A stretch of DNA of 64,000 nucleotides from JAWWOL01 sp033851545 (GTDB lineage Bacteria; Actinomycetota; Actinomycetes; JAWWOL01), in NCBI GenBank assembly GCA_033851545.1, contig JAWWOO010000060.1:1-64000 (forward strand), given 5' to 3'. The notes below the pieces were generated by a model that saw nothing but the letters and a program-made list of their open reading frames with translations, was not told where the DNA came from and did no database searches. This document shows, one piece after another, positions 1 through 9,465 of this stretch (position 1 is its first letter; the number at the start of each line of letters is the position of its first letter). The position numbers and the translations under genes were made by a program.

Positions 1-878
1 GGGTCGCGCTGCCAGTCCTTGGCGACCTTGACGTGCAGGTCGAGGTAGACCTTGGTGCCGAGCAGCGCCTCGATGTGCTTGCGCGAGTTGGTGCCGACAG
101 AGCGCAGCCGGGTGCCCTGAGGGCCGATCACGATGCCCTTCTGCGAGTCGCGTTCGACATAGAGGACAGCGTGGATGTCGACCATGTCGTCGCGGCCCTC
201 GTGCGGCAGCATCTCCTCGACGGTGACCGCGATCGAGTGCGGCAGCTCGTCGCGCACTCCTTCGAGCGCCGCCTCGCGGATCAGCTCGGCGACCATCACC
301 AGCTCCGGCTCGTCGGTGAGCTCGCCGTCGAGGTAGAGCGGGTGGCTCAGCGGCAGGTGGCTGACCAGCACATCGGCCACCGTCGAGGCCTGGAAGCCGG
401 TGAAGGCCGACACCGGCACGACGTCGGCGAAGTCCATCAGTCGCGAGATCGCCATCAGCTGGCCGGCGACCGACTCCTTGCCGACCTTGTCGACCTTGGT
501 GACCAGGGCGACGATCGGCGTCTTGAGCTCCTTGAGCTGGCTGGCGATGAACTTGTCGCCCGGCCCGATCTTCTCGTCCGCGGGCACGCAGAAGCCGACC
601 ACGTCGACCTCGGCCAGCGTGGTGCGGACGACGTCGTTGAGCCGCTCGCCCAGCAGGGTCCGCGGCTTGTGCAGGCCGGGAGTGTCGACCAGGATCAGCT
701 GGGCGTCCTCGCGGTGCACGATGCCCCGTACGGCGTGGCGGGTGGTCTGCGGCCGGTTGGAGGTGATCGCCACCTTCTGCCCGACCAGGGCATTGGTCAG
801 CGTGGACTTTCCGGCGTTGGGTCTGCCGACGAAACAGGCGAACCCGGCCCGGAAGGGAACCTCCGTCAAATCTGTCAC
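1..878 (-). CDS. era: GTPase Era (partial, C-terminus beyond window)
   Basis: Era is a GTP-binding protein that assists 16S rRNA maturation and 30S assembly. The reading starts at a GTG (VTDLTEVPFRAGF) that overlaps the stop of the upstream gene as GTGA. Visible motifs are the P-loop GRPNAGKST, switch-II DTPGLHKPR and the NKxD-equivalent TKVDK, followed by a KH-type RNA-binding region with VIGPQGTRLRSVG. The gene runs off the left edge, so only about 292 residues are present, close to the full length of the family. It is the last gene of the phoH-ybeY-corC operon seen here. Confidence 0.95.
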   Translation of the reverse strand, partial: MTDLTEVPFRAGFACFVGRPNAGKSTLTNALVGQKVAITSNRPQTTRHAVRGIVHREDAQLILVDTPGLHKPRTLLGERLNDVVRTTLAEVDVVGFCVPADEKIGPGDKFIASQLKELKTPIVALVTKVDKVGKESVAGQLMAISRLMDFADVVPVSAFTGFQASTVADVLVSHLPLSHPLYLDGELTDEPELVMVAELIREAALEGVRDELPHSIAVTVEEMLPHEGRDDMVDIHAVLYVERDSQKGIVIGPQGTRLRSVGTNSRKHIEALLGTKVYLDLHVKVAKDWQRD

Positions 879-1267
879 TTCGCCTCTGCCTGCGAGCCGA
901 CGTGCACGGTCTGCTGCAGCACCCCGTCCGGCCCGGCCAGCAGCACCGGGGTGAACACACCGAACTCGGCGATGACCGCCACGTCGTCCGTGCCCAGCTC
1001 GCGACCGTCGGAGACCACGGCCACAGCCTCGAACCTGCGGGCCCCGGAGGAAACCGCTGCGGCCAGCGCAGCGCGTACGGCGGAGGTGGTCAGCCGGCGG
1101 TCGGCGTTCTCGACGGTGCCGGCGGCGTAGGTGCGGCCGTCCGTGTCGCGGACCGCCGCGCCCTCGGTGACGCCGGTGTAGGGGGCATAGGCCCGTTGCC
1201 GCGCGACCCGGGCGAGAGTGAGGATCTTGGCGTCCTCGGGGTCGAGCGGCTGGTCAGGACCTGGCAT
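875..1267 (-). CDS. Cytidine-deaminase-like protein lacking zinc ligands
   Basis: A 130-residue protein with the cytidine deaminase fold pattern: Y-A-P-Y near residue 31 and a G-T-V-E-N-A core around residues 52-57. The expected zinc site is missing. The CAE motif of active enzymes is replaced by TSAVRAA, and there is no downstream PCxxC, only IAEFGVFTPVLL. It is therefore probably a catalytically dead homologue. The start overlaps the end of the CorC-like gene by 14 bases and the stop overlaps the era start, so it is translationally coupled to both. Comparable small genes sit before era in other actinobacteria, which suggests a conserved non-enzymatic role (inference). Confidence 0.8.
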   Translation of the reverse strand: MPGPDQPLDPEDAKILTLARVARQRAYAPYTGVTEGAAVRDTDGRTYAAGTVENADRRLTTSAVRAALAAAVSSGARRFEAVAVVSDGRELGTDDVAVIAEFGVFTPVLLAGPDGVLQQTVHVGSQAEAK

Positions 1268-2576
1268 CTGCTGGCTCCGGATTCTCGGTGCTGTCGGCGT
1301 CGTTGGGTTCGGGCAGGACCCGGCGCACCACGACCGTACCGATCTGGTTGCGCCGGCCGGCCGCCCGCTCGGCGGTGAGGACCAACCCGTCGATCCTGGC
1401 CTCAGCTCCGGGGATCGGCACCCGGCCCAGGGCACTGGCCAGCAGACCGCCGACCGTGTCGATGTCCTCGATCTCGATGTCGGTGCCGAACAGCTCGTTG
1501 AGCTCGTCGATCGGCAACCTCGCACTGACCCGGATGGTGTGCTCGTCGAGGGTCTCGACCCTCGGCAGCTCGCGGTCGTACTCGTCGGTGATCTCGCCGA
1601 CGATCTCCTCGAGGATGTCCTCGATGGTGACCAGGCCGGCGGTGCCGCCGTACTCGTCGACGACCACCGCGACGTGGATGTGCCGGGCCTGCATCTCGCG
1701 GAGCAGCTCGTCGACGGGCTTGGAGTCAGGGACGAACGTCGGGGTGCGCATGACCTGCTCGACCCGCATGGTGTTCTCGCTGTCGCGGACCTCGTGGGTG
1801 CGCCGGACCAGGTCCTTGAGATAGATGATGCCGACGATGTCGTCCTCGTTCTCCCCGAGCACCGGGATGCGGGAGTAGCCGCTGCGCAAGCACAGCGACA
1901 GCGCCTGGCGCAGCGTCTTGTCGCGGCCTATCGAGACGATGTCCGGCCGCGGCACCATGACCGAGCGGACGATGGTGTCGCCGAGCTCGAACACGCCGTG
2001 GATCATCGCGCGCTCGCCGGACTCGATGAGGTGCCGCTCCTCGGCCAGGTCGACCAGGTCGCGCAGCTCCTCCTCGGTGTTGAACGGGCCCTCCCGGAAG
2101 CCCCGCCCCGGGGTGAGGGCGTTGCCCAGCAGGATCAGCAGCCGGGGCACCGGCCCGAGCAGCCGGTTGAGCGCCACGGCCAGGCCGGCAGTGGCCAGCG
2201 AGACCGAGTCGGCGTGCTGGAGGCCGACGGTGCGGGGGGCGACACCGATCAGCACGTACGCGGCGACGGTCATCGCCGCGACCGTGACCAGGACCGCCTC
2301 CCAGTCCGAGGAGAACCAGTGCGTGCACAGGATTGCGGCGAACACCGTGGCGGTGAGCTCCATGATGGTGCGGACGAGCAGCAGCAGGTTGAGGTAGCGG
2401 GTGAGGTCGGCGGTCACCTGCTGCAGGTGCCGCCAGCCGCGCCGGCCGTCCTTGCGCGACTCGTCGACCTGTACGCGGGAGACCCGGGTCAGGGCAGCCT
2501 CTGATGCAGCCACCACACCGGCGAGCAGGACAAGGACGATCGACGCGACCAGCAGGGCAAGGTCGCTGAGGTTCAC
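1254..2576 (-). CDS. CorC/HlyC-family membrane protein with CBS pair
   Basis: A 440-residue protein of the CNNM/CorC ('hemolysin C') family, whose members are linked to magnesium or cobalt efflux. An N-terminal membrane domain with about four hydrophobic segments (residues 5-165) is followed by a tandem CBS domain (about 195-320; note VMVPRPDI and VVDEYGGTAGLVT) and a C-terminal CorC_HlyC domain (about 335-420). The EYGGT motif is typical of the second CBS repeat. The start overlaps the ybeY stop as ATGA, and the end runs into the cytidine-deaminase-like gene. The transported ion cannot be read from the sequence. Confidence 0.9.
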   Translation of the reverse strand: MNLSDLALLVASIVLVLLAGVVAASEAALTRVSRVQVDESRKDGRRGWRHLQQVTADLTRYLNLLLLVRTIMELTATVFAAILCTHWFSSDWEAVLVTVAAMTVAAYVLIGVAPRTVGLQHADSVSLATAGLAVALNRLLGPVPRLLILLGNALTPGRGFREGPFNTEEELRDLVDLAEERHLIESGERAMIHGVFELGDTIVRSVMVPRPDIVSIGRDKTLRQALSLCLRSGYSRIPVLGENEDDIVGIIYLKDLVRRTHEVRDSENTMRVEQVMRTPTFVPDSKPVDELLREMQARHIHVAVVVDEYGGTAGLVTIEDILEEIVGEITDEYDRELPRVETLDEHTIRVSARLPIDELNELFGTDIEIEDIDTVGGLLASALGRVPIPGAEARIDGLVLTAERAAGRRNQIGTVVVRRVLPEPNDADSTENPEPADARS

Positions 2577-3070
2577 GGCGATTCGCTCCCCGAACCGGAC
2601 GACGGCCCGCTCTGCACCGTCCAGGCCGCGAGCAGCTCGCCCTGCAGCCCGAACATCTCCTGCGCCTCTTCGGGCTCAGCATGGTCGTAGCCCAGCAGGT
2701 GCAGAACGCCGTGCGTCGCCAGCATGTGCAGCTCGGCCTGCGCCGAGTGACCGGCCTCGACGGCCTGCTTCGCGGCCACGTCAGGGCAGAGCACCACGTC
2801 GCCGAGCAGGGCCGGACCGGCTTCCTGCTCGTCGTCCTGCGGCCCGCGGGAGACGTCGATCTCGTCCATCGGGAAGGCCAGGACGTCGGTGGGACCCGGC
2901 TCGTTCATCCACTTGACGTGCAGTGCCTCCATGGCGGGCACATCGACCAGCAGGACCGACAGCTCGGCCAGCGGGCTGACCCCCATGCGCCCCAGGACGA
3001 ACGTCGCCAGCCGGGACAGCGCCGCCTCGTCGACCTCGACGCCGGACTCGTTGGCCACCTCGATGGACAC
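2573..3070 (-). CDS. ybeY: Endoribonuclease YbeY
   Basis: A single-domain metallo-endoribonuclease involved in 16S rRNA 3'-end processing and ribosome quality control. The 165-residue reading carries the diagnostic zinc motif HGVLHLLGYDH near residues 119-129, preceded by the TDVLAFPM strand found in the family. The C-terminal SGSGSES tail is low complexity. It lies three bases after phoH and overlaps the CorC-like gene by four bases, the usual bacterial phoH-ybeY-corC arrangement. Confidence 0.96.
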   Translation of the reverse strand: MSIEVANESGVEVDEAALSRLATFVLGRMGVSPLAELSVLLVDVPAMEALHVKWMNEPGPTDVLAFPMDEIDVSRGPQDDEQEAGPALLGDVVLCPDVAAKQAVEAGHSAQAELHMLATHGVLHLLGYDHAEPEEAQEMFGLQGELLAAWTVQSGPSSGSGSESP

Positions 3071-3072
3071 GC

Positions 3073-4122
<1,050 letters not shown>

Positions 4123-4183
4123 AGGGTCACGGCCTTGCGGCCGGTCAGCCTGCCTTCTGCTCGGGTGCGGGGACCCCGCAAGT

Positions 4184-4540
4184 CTACCCGGGCGGCCAGC
4201 GCAGGTCGCGTCCGCCGAGCAGGTGCGCGTGAGCGTGGAACACGGTCTGCCCCGCGTCGCGCCCGGTGTTGATCACCACGCGGTAGCCACGCTCGGTCAG
4301 CCCTTCCAGGGCGGCGACCGCATCGGCCGTCAGCATCAGGTCGGCGAAGGCCACGGGGTCGGCGCCGGCCAGAGCCGTGGCGTCGGCGTAGTGCGCCTTC
4401 GGGATCAGCAGGACGTGGGTCGGTGCAGCCGGGCTGATGTCGCGGAAGGCCAGGCTGTACGCCGTCTCGGTCACCACCGTGGACGGCACCTCGCGGGCCA
4501 CGATCCGGCAGAAGAGGCAGTCCGGTACGGGTTCGGTCAC
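4184..4540 (-). CDS. HIT-family nucleotide hydrolase/transferase
   Basis: A 118-residue histidine-triad protein. Members hydrolyse purine nucleotide phosphoramidates such as AMP-NH2. The zinc-type start CLFCR (residues 9-13) and the catalytic triad HAHAH in VFHAHAHLLGG near the C-terminus are both present. It overlaps the upstream Pro-rich membrane protein by four bases (ATGA) and precedes phoH, a frequent actinobacterial neighbourhood. Substrate in vivo is unknown. Confidence 0.93.
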   Translation of the reverse strand: MTEPVPDCLFCRIVAREVPSTVVTETAYSLAFRDISPAAPTHVLLIPKAHYADATALAGADPVAFADLMLTADAVAALEGLTERGYRVVINTGRDAGQTVFHAHAHLLGGRDLRWPPG

Positions 4541-5352
4541 TCTTCCTCCCCATACGGTGGCGGTGGCGGGGGCGGCGGCGGCGGCCCGGGCGTCTGACTC
4601 CCCCAGTCGTGGTCCGCGTCGGCCCGCGGGGCGGAGTAGAACCGCCCCCCGGCCGGCGGGCCCGGCGGGACGGGCGGGACCTCGGCACCGGCCAGGACCG
4701 GCAGCTTGCGGTCCCGCGTGAGGTAGAGCCCGGTCAGGCCGGCCACCAGCGCCAGCCCGGCCAGGACGGCGACGATCTCGAGATAGGTCGACAGACCGGT
4801 CCCGGTGCCGCCGGAGCCGGTGGACGGAGCGATCGAGACCCGGCCACTGGGCACGGCGGTCACGGCTCCGGACGGGATGGCGGTGGCGGACGGGGCGGCG
4901 TCAGTCGTGACCGACCCGGAGGGCACGGGCACGCGAGACAGCGTGGTGGTTCCGGCCGGGGTCGTGGAACCGCCGCCGTTGCTCGTCGTCGAGCCGGCAG
5001 TCGTCTGCGTGACACGGTGCGTCGTCGTAGGGGCTGCCGTGTGCGTGGTCGTCGGCGTCTTGGTCGGCGTCTTCGTCGGGGTCTTCGTCGGCGTCTTGGT
5101 CGGCGTCTTCGAGCCGGTGGGCGTCGCCGAGGTCTTGGTCGGCGTCGGTGTCGCCGACTTCGAGGTCGTGGTGGGAGCAGCGGTCGTCGTGGGAGGGGGG
5201 GTCGTCGTCGGCGGTGCCGTGGTCGTCGCCGCGGCGGTCGTCGTGGCAGCGGCGCTGGGGGCAGCAGCCGCCGACCCGCCTCCGGTCAGCACCGCGACAA
5301 CGGTCGCAACGGCCAGCGTCGCTGTCGTCAGTCTCACCTGGGTCGCTCGCAC
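4537..5352 (-). CDS. Ser/Thr/Pro-rich membrane-anchored protein
   Basis: A 271-residue protein of unknown function. A signal peptide (residues 1-31, ending AAAAPS) leads into a long extracellular Thr/Pro/Ser stalk, including five tandem TPTK units encoded by a 12-bp DNA repeat. One transmembrane helix follows (about residues 191-212, LEIVAVLAGLALVAGLTGLY) with a short cytoplasmic tail that ends in a run of ten prolines and YGEEE. The layout suggests a cell-wall-spanning stalk, possibly mannosylated on Thr (inference). It is the first gene of the HIT-phoH operon, with which it overlaps by four bases. Confidence 0.8.
   Translation of the reverse strand: MRATQVRLTTATLAVATVVAVLTGGGSAAAAPSAAATTTAAATTTAPPTTTPPPTTTAAPTTTSKSATPTPTKTSATPTGSKTPTKTPTKTPTKTPTKTPTTTHTAAPTTTHRVTQTTAGSTTSNGGGSTTPAGTTTLSRVPVPSGSVTTDAAPSATAIPSGAVTAVPSGRVSIAPSTGSGGTGTGLSTYLEIVAVLAGLALVAGLTGLYLTRDRKLPVLAGAEVPPVPPGPPAGGRFYSAPRADADHDWGSQTPGPPPPPPPPPPYGEEE
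5051..5110. repeat. Five tandem 12-bp units inside the stalk gene
   Basis: Units of the type GTCGGCGTCTTG/C repeat five times without interruption on the plus strand. On the minus strand they encode TPTK repeats in the Ser/Thr/Pro-rich membrane protein. Such a tract could vary in length by slippage. Confidence 0.9.
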
Positions 5353-5450
5353 GTTGTGGACTCCTCTCCCGGCGGGATGCTAGCGGTCCCGCCTCAGGAT
5401 CGGGTGAGACCCTCGGTAAACCGCGGTCCCCCGGCGCGCGTCGTACGGGC

Positions 5451-6014
5451 ATGATCGGAGCCGTGGTGAGCGATCGGGACCTCCCTGTCCCCCCGTCCGA
5501 TGCACCGTCGTGGTCCGATGCCGACGCGGCCTTGACGGCGATCTACGCCGCCCAGTACCGCTCACTGGTCCGCCTCGCCGCCTTCCTGCTCCGGGATCCA
5601 GGACAGGCCGAGGAGGTCGTCCAGGACGCCTTCGTCGCGATGCACAGCTCCTGGCGACGGCTGCGCGACCCGGAGAAGGCCGAGAGCTATCTCCGGCAGG
5701 CCGTCGTCAACAAGTCTCGCTCGGGGCTGCGCAGGCGCAAGGTCGAGGCCAAGCACGCGCCGAAGTCGACACCGGACGCCCCGAGCGCCGAGTACGGGGC
5801 CTTGGGCGAGCTCGACCGCAGCGCCGTCATCGAAGCGCTGCGGGTGCTGCCCCAGCGACAACGCGAGGTCCTGGTCCTGCGCTACTACGGCGACCTGAGC
5901 GAGGCCCAGATCGCCGACACGCTCGGCATCAGCACGGGAGCGGTCAAGAGCCACGCCTCACGCGGCATGTCCGCCCTTCGCACCACCTTGGAACCTTGGG
6001 AGAAGACGTCATGA
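5451..6014 (+). CDS. RNA polymerase ECF sigma factor, SigE-type
   Basis: A sigma-70 factor with region 2 (YRSLVRLAAFLL...AEEVVQDAFVAMHSSW, about residues 35-70) and region 4 (LPQRQREVLVLRYYGDLSEAQIADTLGISTGAVKSHASRG). It would direct transcription of a stress or envelope regulon. ATG at 5451 is taken as the start; GTG at 5466 (VSDRDLPV) is an equally plausible shorter start. The stop overlaps the ATG of the next gene (ATGA), which encodes the presumed membrane partner. The protein is clearly similar to the sigma factor at 41270-41809. Confidence 0.9.
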   Translation: MIGAVVSDRDLPVPPSDAPSWSDADAALTAIYAAQYRSLVRLAAFLLRDPGQAEEVVQDAFVAMHSSWRRLRDPEKAESYLRQAVVNKSRSGLRRRKVEAKHAPKSTPDAPSAEYGALGELDRSAVIEALRVLPQRQREVLVLRYYGDLSEAQIADTLGISTGAVKSHASRGMSALRTTLEPWEKTS

Positions 6015-7867
6015 GCGAGCGCAACGAGCCGGTGGACCCCCGGCACGAGGAAGCGCTGGCCGCTGCCTTGCGCGCCCAGGCCGAGACCGTACGGCCGGCG
6101 GGCGATGGCCTGATCCGCATCCGAGCCCGAGTGGAGCGCCGACGCATGCGTAGCCGCCTTCTGATCCCGGTCGCCAGCACGGCGGCCGTCGCCGCCACCG
6201 TCACGGCCGTCGTGGCCACCGGCCTGCTAGCGGGCTCGGGCAACAAGCCGGGCGTGGCCGTCGGGCCGACGTCGGCCCCGGCGGTCGCGACCACCACTCC
6301 GGCGCCCACGACGACGCCCGCCGAGACTCAGCGGCCCTCAACCTCGACGGCCGTATCCTCCGCCAATGTCGTCGCCAGCACGGCAACCACGACAGCCCCG
6401 CCGACGGAGACCTCCGTGATCAGCCCGACCCAGCCGCCCGGCCCGGTGCCGATCTGGCCGTTCGCCGACAAGGCGGCCGCAGACGCCTGGCAGGCCAAGG
6501 CCGCTGGCGTCAGCAGCCCGTGGCAGCTGGACCCCAAGGGAACGGCCGAGCGGTTCGTCGGCTCCGTGATGGCCCAGCTGCACCTGCCCAAGCTGCAGTA
6601 CGCCGGCACCACCCACCTGAACCCCGCCGATGGCACGGCCACCGTCGACGTCTCCCGCGTCGAGCCGTCCAGCGGCAAGCCGATCGCGCTCGGCACCGTC
6701 CGGCTGTCGCACTGGTCGACCGGCGCGGCAGCCCCGTGGGGGGTGGTGGGCGTGACCAGCGCACCCGGTTCGCAGTTCCCGCTCACCATCGCCTCCCCCG
6801 CGCCCGAAACCACGGTCGGCGCTCCGCTGCCGGTCGTGTTCAACCTGATCGGCGCTGAGGACGACGTCTACGTCGGCGCCGCGGCAGCCGGGGGCGGGTC
6901 CGCCTCGCCTGTTCAGCACGTCGTCACTGCGATGGGTGCCAGCGCCACGATCGGCTCCGGGCTGCCGGCCAGCGGCCGCGGCTACATCGTCGTGGCGGAC
7001 GGATCCAGCGGGCAGGGCGCCTTCGCACTGTCCCGGCTGGCGGTGACGCCGGTGCAGTTCGGCGCACCAAGTTATGACGCGCCGACCTACGTCGCGATCG
7101 TGAACGGCCAGCTGCACGTCTTCGACGCAGCCACCCACGCCGACGTACACCCGTTGGCCGGCAACGCCACCGGCGTCACCCAGGTCGCCGTCAGCGACGA
7201 CCGGCAGTGGGTCTACTACCTGCAAGGCGCCACCAACGGCTGCGGGGCGGGCACGCTGATGCGGACCAGGCTGGACGGGACCGGAACACCCAGCAAGGTC
7301 GACACCGGCACCGGACCGGTGACCGCGTTCGGGATCGGCGGGCCGCACGCCCAGCAGCTGGCCTACGCCACGACCCCGTGCGCGACCGACCAGGTGGTGC
7401 ACTGGCAGAGCGCGGCTGGGAGCGGCCAGATCACCGGCTTCACCAAGCCGCCGCTGGCCGAGTCGCTGGTCCTCTCGCCGGATGGCCGGACCTTGGCCGG
7501 TTACGTCAAGACCGGCACGCAGGGCAACGTCAACACCTTCGCGCTCCCGACCGCCCGGACGCTGAGCGACGGAGTCGTCCCGACGGGATGCACGACAGCG
7601 GGCAACGCCTGCATCAGCGCTGCCTACGCGAGCAACGGCGACCTGGTCTACGTGCAGGGCGACGGGCAGCAGCTCACCGTGTTCCGAGAGCACGGCGGCA
7701 AGGCGACGGAGCTGTTCCAGGTCGCCGGCGCCTACGGAGGCAGCGTCGACGTCGACCCCACCGGGACGAAGGTGCTGCTCACGGACGGTACGGGCCGTGC
7801 CTGGACGTGGACCGAGGGCGGGACCGCGAAGGCGCTGCCAGGGTCGATCACCGATGCATCGTGGTAG
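6011..7867 (+). CDS. Membrane partner of the ECF sigma factor with beta-propeller domain
   Basis: A 618-residue single-pass membrane protein. The cytoplasmic N-terminus (about 1-47, with LIRIRARVERRRMRSR) resembles the same region in two other sigma partners in this window. A transmembrane helix follows (about 50-75), then a Thr/Pro linker. The extracellular part has an Ig-like Gmad2-type segment (LTIASPAPETTVGAPLPVVF) and a C-terminal propeller-like region with repeated strands such as LVLSPDGRTLAGYV. No zinc-binding anti-sigma motif (HxxxCxxC) is visible, so anti-sigma function is inferred from the overlap with the sigma gene and the domain layout. No protein-family assignment is certain. 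Confidence 0.8.
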   Translation: MSERNEPVDPRHEEALAAALRAQAETVRPAGDGLIRIRARVERRRMRSRLLIPVASTAAVAATVTAVVATGLLAGSGNKPGVAVGPTSAPAVATTTPAPTTTPAETQRPSTSTAVSSANVVASTATTTAPPTETSVISPTQPPGPVPIWPFADKAAADAWQAKAAGVSSPWQLDPKGTAERFVGSVMAQLHLPKLQYAGTTHLNPADGTATVDVSRVEPSSGKPIALGTVRLSHWSTGAAAPWGVVGVTSAPGSQFPLTIASPAPETTVGAPLPVVFNLIGAEDDVYVGAAAAGGGSASPVQHVVTAMGASATIGSGLPASGRGYIVVADGSSGQGAFALSRLAVTPVQFGAPSYDAPTYVAIVNGQLHVFDAATHADVHPLAGNATGVTQVAVSDDRQWVYYLQGATNGCGAGTLMRTRLDGTGTPSKVDTGTGPVTAFGIGGPHAQQLAYATTPCATDQVVHWQSAAGSGQITGFTKPPLAESLVLSPDGRTLAGYVKTGTQGNVNTFALPTARTLSDGVVPTGCTTAGNACISAAYASNGDLVYVQGDGQQLTVFREHGGKATELFQVAGAYGGSVDVDPTGTKVLLTDGTGRAWTWTEGGTAKALPGSITDASW

Positions 7868-7891
7868 CCCACGCGGGGTAGTACGTCTGCC

Positions 7892-8509
7892 ATGCCGACC
7901 TGGGTGATCGTACTGATCGTCGTTGCCGTGATCGTGCTCACCGCCGCGGCGGTCGCCGGCCGAATGGCCACCGCCCGCCGGGTCCGCCGCACCCGCGAGC
8001 TGCGGGCGCGGTTCGGCCCGGAGTACGACCGGCTCGCCTATGGCGGCTCACGTAGGCAGGTGGAGCGGGAGCTGATCAAACGCGAGCGACGGCACGCCGG
8101 TCTGGACCTCAAGCCGCTGTCCGATGCCGACCGCGCAAAGTACGCCGAGGGATGGCAGGCCACCCAGCTGTTCTTCCTCGACGACCCGGTCCAGGCCGTA
8201 CGGGATGCCGAGGCCTTGATCGGCAAGGTGATGGCGAAGCGGGGCTACCCGTCGACTATCGACCTCGCCGCGCAGGCCGACGAGCTGTCCGTCGAGCACG
8301 CCCGCCAGCTCAGCAACCTGCGCGCCGCTCAGGCGATCACCGCCGCTGCCGCCACTGGCGCGGCGACGACCGAGGACCTCCGCCAGGCGATGGTGCGCTA
8401 CCGGGCGCTGTTCGCCGACCTGCTGCGGGTCGGCACCGCCGAGGCCCCGACCTACCCGGACGACCCCGAAGAGGCTGTCCGGGTCATCCCGGCCTCGAAC
8501 GACAACTGA
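7892..8509 (+). CDS. Conserved membrane protein with long cytoplasmic tail
   Basis: A 205-residue protein with one N-terminal transmembrane helix (WVIVLIVVAVIVLTAAAVAG, about residues 4-23) and then a charged, mainly helical domain (RTRELRARFGPEYDRLAYGG...). Proteins of this shape with the RFGPEYDR motif are widespread in actinobacteria but uncharacterised. It begins 24 bases after the sigma partner gene and probably shares its transcript. Confidence 0.78.
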   Translation: MPTWVIVLIVVAVIVLTAAAVAGRMATARRVRRTRELRARFGPEYDRLAYGGSRRQVERELIKRERRHAGLDLKPLSDADRAKYAEGWQATQLFFLDDPVQAVRDAEALIGKVMAKRGYPSTIDLAAQADELSVEHARQLSNLRAAQAITAAAATGAATTEDLRQAMVRYRALFADLLRVGTAEAPTYPDDPEEAVRVIPASNDN

Positions 8510-8548
8510 TCGCAGTTCCGCCCCGAAACTTCCCGGGACGCTCGGCAA

Positions 8549-8566
8549 CCTGAGCCCTGGCTCAGG
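8549..8566. promoter_or_regulatory. Palindrome CCTGAGCC-CT-GGCTCAGG
   Basis: A perfect 8-bp inverted repeat around a 2-base centre lies just before the start of the FG-GAP membrane protein. It could be a regulator site or a weak hairpin ending the upstream transcript. No T-tract follows. Confidence 0.45.
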
Positions 8567-8579
8567 CGTCCCAGGAGGC

Positions 8580-9398
8580 ATGGCTGCCGACGCGGGACCC
8601 GTCACGACAGCGACCCACGACGGTTCGGGCCAGGGGCGGCGCAGCTGGGTCACCAGCGCCGGCATCCTGGTCACCGGTGGCGCCGTCATCGCCGGGATGA
8701 GCCTGGCCGGGCGAGGCTCCACCTCACCCCAGCCCACGACCACCCAGGCACCGGTCCAGGCGGCGCCCACCTCCGCAGCCGCAGCCGCGCCACCGACAAC
8801 AACGGCGCCCGCGCCCACGACCACCACGACCGCCCCCCGCACGACCACTGCAATCGACGTGGACGGCGACGGCCGGCCGGACACCGTCACCACGAAGTTC
8901 GTCAGCAAGCGGACCGCCCAGCTCGTGGTCCACCTCGCCACCGGGAAAACCCTGACCAGCAAGGCTTTCCCGCTGTACGAGCAGGCCGCCGCCGGCAAGG
9001 TCTTCGCCGCCGACATCAACGGCGACCAGCATTCCGAGCTGTTCGTCAGCGACCCGGGAGCGGACGGCATCGGCTACGACCTGTTCGCGTACGTCCGCTC
9101 GTCACTGGTCGCGGTGCCGGCAGCCAATGGCACCGAGCTCTACATCGGCGGGGGGATGTACTACGACTCGACGTTCGGCTGCACCCGCGGCCGGCTGCTG
9201 CAGGTCAAGGAGCAGCCAGACGTCAAGAACACCGCCAACCTGCCAGCCGATCCGCCGTTCCTGGTGACCACGACGACGTACGCGCTCTCGGGCGGGTTGC
9301 TAAAGGCGACTGACGTGAGGACGGTCGGCGTGCCCGATCGGGCAGCGGCGATGGCCAGGCTCGCGGCGTCCGGCAATGGTTGCGGCACCCGCCCGTGA
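8580..9398 (+). CDS. Membrane-anchored FG-GAP/VCBS-like protein
   Basis: A 272-residue protein with one transmembrane segment (about residues 22-41), a Thr/Pro/Ala linker and an extracellular domain with calcium-loop-like motifs DVDGDGRPD and DINGDQHSE, as in FG-GAP or VCBS repeats. The C-terminal half matches that of the sigma partner at 40251-41273: both have DVDGDGxPDT, a VVHLA strand and a single late Gly-Cys. The AGGAGG before the ATG is only one base away, which is too close for normal initiation, so the true start may differ. It may work with the upstream sigma module (inference from position and the fused paralogue). Confidence 0.72.
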   Translation: MAADAGPVTTATHDGSGQGRRSWVTSAGILVTGGAVIAGMSLAGRGSTSPQPTTTQAPVQAAPTSAAAAAPPTTTAPAPTTTTTAPRTTTAIDVDGDGRPDTVTTKFVSKRTAQLVVHLATGKTLTSKAFPLYEQAAAGKVFAADINGDQHSELFVSDPGADGIGYDLFAYVRSSLVAVPAANGTELYIGGGMYYDSTFGCTRGRLLQVKEQPDVKNTANLPADPPFLVTTTTYALSGGLLKATDVRTVGVPDRAAAMARLAASGNGCGTRP

Positions 9399-9417
9399 GT
9401 CTGCTAACGTCGCTCAC

Positions 9418-9465
9418 GTGACGCTGCGCGTGCTGCTTCTTCTCAGCCGCCACGGCGGGGCCTGA
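9418..9465 (+). CDS. leuL: leu leader peptide (15 aa)
   Basis: A GTG-started reading frame VTLRVLLLLSRHGGA contains five leucine codons in a span of nine, with four in a row (ctg ctt ctt ctc). It lies 75 bases before leuA and overlaps a pair of mutually exclusive hairpins. This is the layout of a leucine-responsive ribosome-mediated attenuator, and similar Leu-rich leaders precede leuA in other actinobacteria. Confidence 0.8.
   Translation: MTLRVLLLLSRHGGA

Noticed and set aside
33..1130. Long plus-strand open frame opposite era and the cytidine-deaminase-like gene
   Set aside because: It is the antisense shadow of real genes; the residues are dominated by R, D, L and V from high-GC third positions with no motif.
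1218..2504. 428-codon plus-strand frame opposite the CorC-like gene
   Set aside because: Antisense frame created by codon bias; the minus strand carries the CBS and CorC motifs.
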